Assembly: GCA_947176425.1 (NCBI GenBank)
Contig: CAMWQV010000163.1
Coordinates: forward strand, 1-5,688
Direction: 5' to 3'
Length of the DNA: 5,688 nt
From: an uncultured Clostridia bacterium
Lineage (GTDB): Bacteria > Bacillota > Clostridia > Oscillospirales > Oscillospiraceae
The translations under genes and the position numbers were made by a program. This document shows positions 2,831 through 5,688 of the stretch, one piece after another (positions within the stretch are counted from its first letter, which is position 1; every line of letters starts with the position of its first letter). The notes under the pieces were generated by a model. It saw only the letters and a list, made by a program, of their open reading frames with translations. It had not been told where the DNA came from and ran no database searches.

Positions 2831-5688
2831 TTGCCGGTTTCGGTTTCCAGGTATTTTTCGATGGTAAGAGTTGTTTTGGGATCGTTCTCAAAAGTGAGAT
2901 CATTCCCGTTGCTGCTCCAACCGGAGCTGCCAGCCGCACCGCTGGTCAGGCTGTTGCCTGTACCGTTTTTGACCTGGATGGTCTGAGGAACGGAGTTAAG
3001 CACATAGCCTGTGGGAACTTTAGTTTCGGTAACAACCACCGTACTGTTCGGTACAAGACCGGTTACCGTGACCGTGCCGTCTTTGCCGGTGGTATACTTG
3101 CCGATAACATTGCCGCTGCTGTCCTTGACCGTAAATTCCGTATTGGGAACAGGCTTTCCTGTGACGGAATCCACCTTTGTAATGGTCAGGCTGCACAGCG
3201 GATCATTGTAAAAGTACAAAGTCTGCGTATCATCCGGTTTGACCTCCACGGTCTGCGTCCGGTTGGCGTCGCTGATGGTATAGCCATCAATGCTCTGCAC
3301 TTCGGTGACGACAACGGAACCAACCACGCTGTTGAGCATGATTTGACCGTTGCTGTCAGTATAGTAGAGGCCATTGCTGGAAATCTTCCCGTTTTCGTCC
3401 GGGAGGAAATCGCCGTTCGTGGTGGTGATTTTGAAAGTCACACCCTCCAGAGGCGTTTTTCTGTCCACAGAACTGTACTTGTTGATGATGAGCTTGCCGG
3501 TACGGGCATTCTCGAAAATCAGGCTGTTGGCCACGTCCTGCTTGATCTTGATGGTTTTGGGGGTCATGTCCAGCACATATCCGTCAGGCGCTTTTTCTTC
3601 GGTAACAATCAGCACCTGTCCTGGCTGGAGACCAGTAATGGTGATGAGTCCGTTCCGGTCAGTGGTATAGCGTCCGTTGTTCGTGCCGATAGCCGCGCCG
3701 TCCTCATCCGTCACATGGAACACCGCTCCGGTCAGCGGAGTCTTGTCGGTACTCTGCTTCAGGATGGTCAGGGAGTTGTCGCGCTTGTTCCAGAAGGTAA
3801 GTGACTGCACTTCTCCGCCTTTAATCAGAATATTCTGGGGCGTGCCATCCAGGACGAAGCCCTCCACTGTCTTGATTTCGCGTGCGGTGACGGTGGTTCC
3901 CGGTTCGATACCGGACAGGACGATTTCTCCCGCTTTGTCGGTGTAATAAATCCCATCGTCCGGGCCGACTGCCGCGCCGCTGCCGTCAATGACTTTGAAC
4001 GCTACGCCGGACAGTGGCTCATTCTCTGTCCCCTCAATGAACTTCTTGATAATCAAAGTTGTGCCGGGCTGATTATCAAAAATCAGACTGTTGGCAACAC
4101 CTGTGCGCACAACAATATTTTGCGGCGTCTCATCCAAAATGTATCCTGTAGGCGCTTTTGTCTCAGAAACTATGATAGTAGCGTTGGGTTCCAGACCGGT
4201 AACCGTCACGGTACCATCTGTACCAGTGATATACCTGCCGTTGCTGGGGCCGATTGCCTTGCCCTCGCTGTCCCGAACCAGGAATTCCGCTTTCGCCAGT
4301 GGCTTCTTTGTTACGGCATCCCGTTTCAGGATGGTCAGAGTACAGAGAGGATCATCGTAGAATCGGACCGTCTGCGTGTCTGCGGCATTCACTACCACTG
4401 TCTGCGGGGTAGGATCTTTCCGGTAATAATCCGGCGCCGAATCCTCTGCGACGACATACGTTCCAGGCAGCAGCTTGGAGAGGACAATCTGACCGTTGCG
4501 GTCCGTAGTATAAAGGCCGTTGGAACTGGTAAGGCCCTCATTGTCCGGCACAAGCTCCCCGCTGGCGGTGATGATCTTAAACCGCGCACCGGAAAGGGGC
4601 TGCTTCGTTACACTGTCGTACTTCTCAACGATCAATCCGCCCTTCTTCGTATTTGTTACGATGACAGTCTGTGTATCGCCGTTCGTACCAATCACCACAT
4701 TGGTGCTGGGTTCATCCATCACATACCCTGCCGGAGCTTTCACCTCTGTCAGCACATAAGCGCCAGGAGCAAGGTTCGTGATACGGATTTCGCCGTTGCT
4801 ATCGGTCGTAAAGATTCCATTTTGCGTGAGGGTTGCAGTACCAATTACACCGTCCAGTCCGACCTCGCAGCCAGCGGCGGTTGTGATCCGGAACTGTGCG
4901 CCGGGAAGCGGATCGTTGGTATCGCTGTCCCGCTTTTGGATAATCAGTTTGCCTGTAGGCTGATTCTTAAAGGTCAGGGTGACGGTTTTCCCAGACAGAA
5001 TCATAATTGTCTGGGACTGGGTATCGATGAGGAACCCGGCGGGCGCTTTTGTCTCTGTGATTACAACGCTCTTACCGGGAATCAGGTTATTGATCCGGAT
5101 CTCTCCGTTTTCATCTGTTCTGTAAATACCGTTGGAATTACCGACAAGCGTGCCGTCCGAGTAGGCCACCCTAAATTCCGCATTTTTCAATGTCGTGCTG
5201 GGATTCACGGAACAGACTTTCCGAATCAGCAGAGAGCCTGTCGGCTGATTGCGGAACTCCAGCTCCACCGTCTGGCCCGCTTTGACCACTGCTGTCCTCG
5301 GTGCATCATCCACGACATAAGTACCCGCATCCAAGTCCGTCACGGTGAAGCTGCCGTTTGCCGATGTTTTATAGGTACCAATCACATTTCCGCCAGCTCC
5401 TGCGGTGATGTTCTTGATCTGGAATACGGCGTCTTTCACTGCTGCGCCGGTGACGGAATCATACTTCCAGACGACCAGCGCGCCTTTGGGTGTATTCCGG
5501 AAGGTCAATGTCTTTGTGTCACCAGCATTGACCACTGCTGTCTGAGGCGTTGCATCCAGAATATATTCCTCCAGCGTTTTTACCTCGGTCACGATGTAAG
5601 TACCCGGAGACACCTTTGACAATACGATCTGACCGCTGCCGTCCGTGGTATAAATTGCGTTTCTGCTGGTCATGCCCTCATTGTCGGG
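2695..5688 (-). CDS. SpaA/Cna_B multi-repeat surface adhesin, truncated at its 3' end by element integration; 5' end outside window
   Basis: At least 997 residues of tandem SpaA-type (Cna_B, prealbumin-like) domains are visible, entering in frame from the right edge. Each domain begins with a strand such as TLTILKRD, contains G-x-Y-x-T-D-x-x-G and E-T-K-A-P-x-G-Y, and closes with LTFxN. This order of Lys, Glu and Asn is known in the family for intramolecular isopeptide bonds that stiffen pilins and adhesins. Nine complete repeats lie at 2872-5481, a partial one at the edge, and an eleventh stops after 33 residues. The final 25 residues are a Pro/Ser/Gly-rich run read antisense to the recombinase gene. 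No sortase motif, hydrophobic segment or basic tail is present, so this form could not be wall-anchored in the usual way. The signal peptide and N-terminal binding domain would lie upstream, out of view. The intact gene probably encoded a sortase-anchored giant adhesin; the present form may be secreted, misfolded at its end, or nonfunctional. Confidence 0.9.
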   Translation of the reverse strand, partial: PDNEGMTSRNAIYTTDGSGQIVLSKVSPGTYIVTEVKTLEEYILDATPQTAVVNAGDTKTLTFRNTPKGALVVWKYDSVTGAAVKDAVFQIKNITAGAGGNVIGTYKTSANGSFTVTDLDAGTYVVDDAPRTAVVKAGQTVELEFRNQPTGSLLIRKVCSVNPSTTLKNAEFRVAYSDGTLVGNSNGIYRTDENGEIRINNLIPGKSVVITETKAPAGFLIDTQSQTIMILSGKTVTLTFKNQPTGKLIIQKRDSDTNDPLPGAQFRITTAAGCEVGLDGVIGTATLTQNGIFTTDSNGEIRITNLAPGAYVLTEVKAPAGYVMDEPSTNVVIGTNGDTQTVIVTNTKKGGLIVEKYDSVTKQPLSGARFKIITASGELVPDNEGLTSSNGLYTTDRNGQIVLSKLLPGTYVVAEDSAPDYYRKDPTPQTVVVNAADTQTVRFYDDPLCTLTILKRDAVTKKPLAKAEFLVRDSEGKAIGPSNGRYITGTDGTVTVTGLEPNATIIVSETKAPTGYILDETPQNIVVRTGVANSLIFDNQPGTTLIIKKFIEGTENEPLSGVAFKVIDGSGAAVGPDDGIYYTDKAGEIVLSGIEPGTTVTAREIKTVEGFVLDGTPQNILIKGGEVQSLTFWNKRDNSLTILKQSTDKTPLTGAVFHVTDEDGAAIGTNNGRYTTDRNGLITITGLQPGQVLIVTEEKAPDGYVLDMTPKTIKIKQDVANSLIFENARTGKLIINKYSSVDRKTPLEGVTFKITTTNGDFLPDENGKISSNGLYYTDSNGQIMLNSVVGSVVVTEVQSIDGYTISDANRTQTVEVKPDDTQTLYFYNDPLCSLTITKVDSVTGKPVPNTEFTVKDSSGNVIGKYTTGKDGTVTVTGLVPNSTVVVTETKVPTGYVLNSVPQTIQVKNGTGNSLTSGAAGSSGWSSNGNDLTFENDPKTTLTIEKYLETETGNQPLKGVTFLVTDSSGQLFGLGVESPPRSLTPPSGGASGCGALPS
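2745..2800. other. Putative attachment-site junction (attL or attR) between mobile element and adhesin gene
   Basis: On the minus strand, SpaA-repeat homology continues through DSSGQLFG, ending with the Gly codon at 2773-2775. The next codon (TTA, 2770-2772) and the 24 after it have no repeat character, although the equivalent positions of sibling repeats read G-P-S-N-G or G-P-D-D-G. On the + strand the recombinase frame crosses the same point. Serine integrase genes commonly lie next to one att site, so a crossover at about 2770-2778 fits. The core dinucleotide and full att span cannot be defined without the other junction or the empty site; the listed bounds are nominal. Confidence 0.65.
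2773..2871 (-). repeat. SpaA/Cna_B repeat 10, truncated at the element junction
   Basis: Only the first 33 residues remain (TLTIEKYLET ... VTDSSGQLFG). The Lys strand is present, but the Glu and Asn strands are lost, so this domain cannot complete its fold or its isopeptide bond. It aligns residue for residue with the start of repeat 6. Confidence 0.88.
2872..3192 (-). repeat. SpaA/Cna_B repeat 9 with Ser/Gly-rich insertion
   Basis: This 107-residue domain starts SLTITKVDSV and contains VTETKVPTGY. Between NSL and LTFEND, where repeats 5 and 7 read NSLIFDN and NSLIFEN, about 15 extra residues rich in Ser, Gly and Asn are inserted (about 2899-2946). Confidence 0.9.
3193..3495 (-). repeat. SpaA/Cna_B repeat 8
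   Basis: This 101-residue domain starts KLIINKYSSV and contains PDENGKISSNGLYYTD, VTEVQSIDGY and LYFYNDPLC. It is a sibling of repeat 4 but keeps the terminal Asn. Confidence 0.9.
3496..3774 (-). repeat. SpaA/Cna_B repeat 7
   Basis: This 93-residue domain starts SLTILKQSTD and contains VTEEKAPDGY and LIFENARTG, the full Lys/Glu/Asn set. Confidence 0.9.
3775..4059 (-). repeat. SpaA/Cna_B repeat 6
   Basis: This 95-residue domain starts TLIIKKFIEGTENEPLSG and contains AREIKTVEGF and LTFWNKRDN. It is the closest sibling of the interrupted repeat 10, so it shows what the missing part of that repeat should look like (VGPDDGIYYTD onwards). Confidence 0.9.
4060..4341 (-). repeat. SpaA/Cna_B repeat 5
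   Basis: This 94-residue domain starts TLTILKRDAV and contains VSETKAPTGY and LIFDNQPGT, the full Lys/Glu/Asn set. It follows the PLC end of repeat 4, just as repeat 9 follows the PLC end of repeat 8. Confidence 0.9.
4342..4638 (-). repeat. SpaA/Cna_B repeat 4
   Basis: This 99-residue domain starts GLIVEKYDSV and contains PDNEGLTSSNGLYTTD and VVAEDSAPDYY. It ends VRFYDDPLC, with Asp where most repeats have Asn, so the isopeptide partner may differ. It closely matches repeats 0 and 8. Confidence 0.9.
4639..4950 (-). repeat. SpaA/Cna_B repeat 3
   Basis: This 104-residue domain starts KLIIQKRDSD and contains LTEVKAPAGY and VIVTNTKKG. It carries an extended loop (GLDGVIGTATLTQNG) between the third strand and the G-x-F-T-T-D segment. 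Confidence 0.9.
4951..5235 (-). repeat. SpaA/Cna_B repeat 2
   Basis: This 95-residue domain starts SLLIRKVC and contains ITETKAPAGF and LTFKNQPTG, so it has the full Lys/Glu/Asn set. A Cys follows shortly after the Lys strand, which is uncommon in this protein. Confidence 0.9.
5236..5481 (-). repeat. SpaA/Cna_B repeat 1, internally shortened
   Basis: This 82-residue domain starts ALVVWKYD and ends LEFRNQPTG. The stretch that normally contains E-x-K-A-P-x-G-Y is missing, and GTYVV runs straight into DDAPRTAVV. It therefore lacks the Glu expected to catalyse isopeptide formation, although Lys and Asn candidates remain. Confidence 0.85.
5482..5688 (-). repeat. SpaA/Cna_B repeat 0 (partial, cut by window edge)
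   Basis: This is the C-terminal 69 residues of a repeat, from PDNEGMTSRNAIYTTD to LTFRNTPKG. It keeps the Glu (VTEVKTLEEY) and terminal Asn (FRN). Its PDNEG segment is shared only with repeats 4 and 8. Confidence 0.85.

Noticed and set aside
2782..3804. + strand open frame of 340 codons starting just past the junction
   Set aside because: It is antisense to repeats 7-10, has no family resemblance and no clear ribosome binding site. It is a by-product of the repeat codon pattern.
4120..5619. Long + strand open frame (499 codons) through the adhesin repeats
   Set aside because: It is antisense to a clear SpaA-repeat gene. Its translation is rich in His, Arg and Cys with no recognisable domain, and its openness follows from the codon pattern of the repeats.
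2773..5688. CRISPR-like or satellite array from the regular ~285-bp periodicity
   Set aside because: The periodicity is that of diverged ~95-residue protein domains, with no identical short repeats or spacers.

Overview
The window looks like chromosomal DNA of a fairly GC-rich gut-type Firmicute (Clostridia/Oscillospiraceae-like). This is inferred from three things: a clostridial-style large serine recombinase, a very long SpaA/Cna_B-repeat surface protein typical of sortase-anchored Gram-positive adhesins, and a protein resembling part of the Gram-positive replicative polymerase PolC. No ribosomal or other housekeeping marker is present to fix the taxon.

Layout. Positions 1-772 hold a + strand gene whose product resembles the C-terminal part of PolC but appears to have lost the catalytic signature. 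Positions 773-913 are a short intergenic region with a terminator-like hairpin (805-836), then a near-consensus promoter (861-889) and a strong ribosome binding site. Positions 914-2830 encode a 638-residue large serine recombinase on the + strand. From 5688 down to 2695 the minus strand encodes at least 997 residues of a multi-domain SpaA/Cna_B repeat protein, with its 5' end outside the window. It holds nine complete prealbumin-like repeats, a partial one at the window edge, and an eleventh that is cut off.

The central observation is the junction at about 2770-2778. SpaA homology in the minus-strand protein stops abruptly inside its eleventh repeat, and its last 25 residues are read from the opposite strand of the recombinase gene. 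Reciprocally, the last ~16-18 residues and stop codon of the recombinase are read from antisense adhesin sequence. The simplest reading is that a mobile element (positions 1 to ~2772, extending leftwards beyond the window) carrying the PolC-like gene and the recombinase has integrated into the adhesin gene, and that this is one attachment junction (attL or attR). Integration removes the adhesin's C-terminal end, where a sortase signal would be expected, and leaves the two genes convergent with a 136-bp overlap. Because serine integrases can act reversibly with a directionality factor, the locus could be a wall-anchored/truncated adhesin switch. That last step is a hypothesis that the window alone cannot prove.
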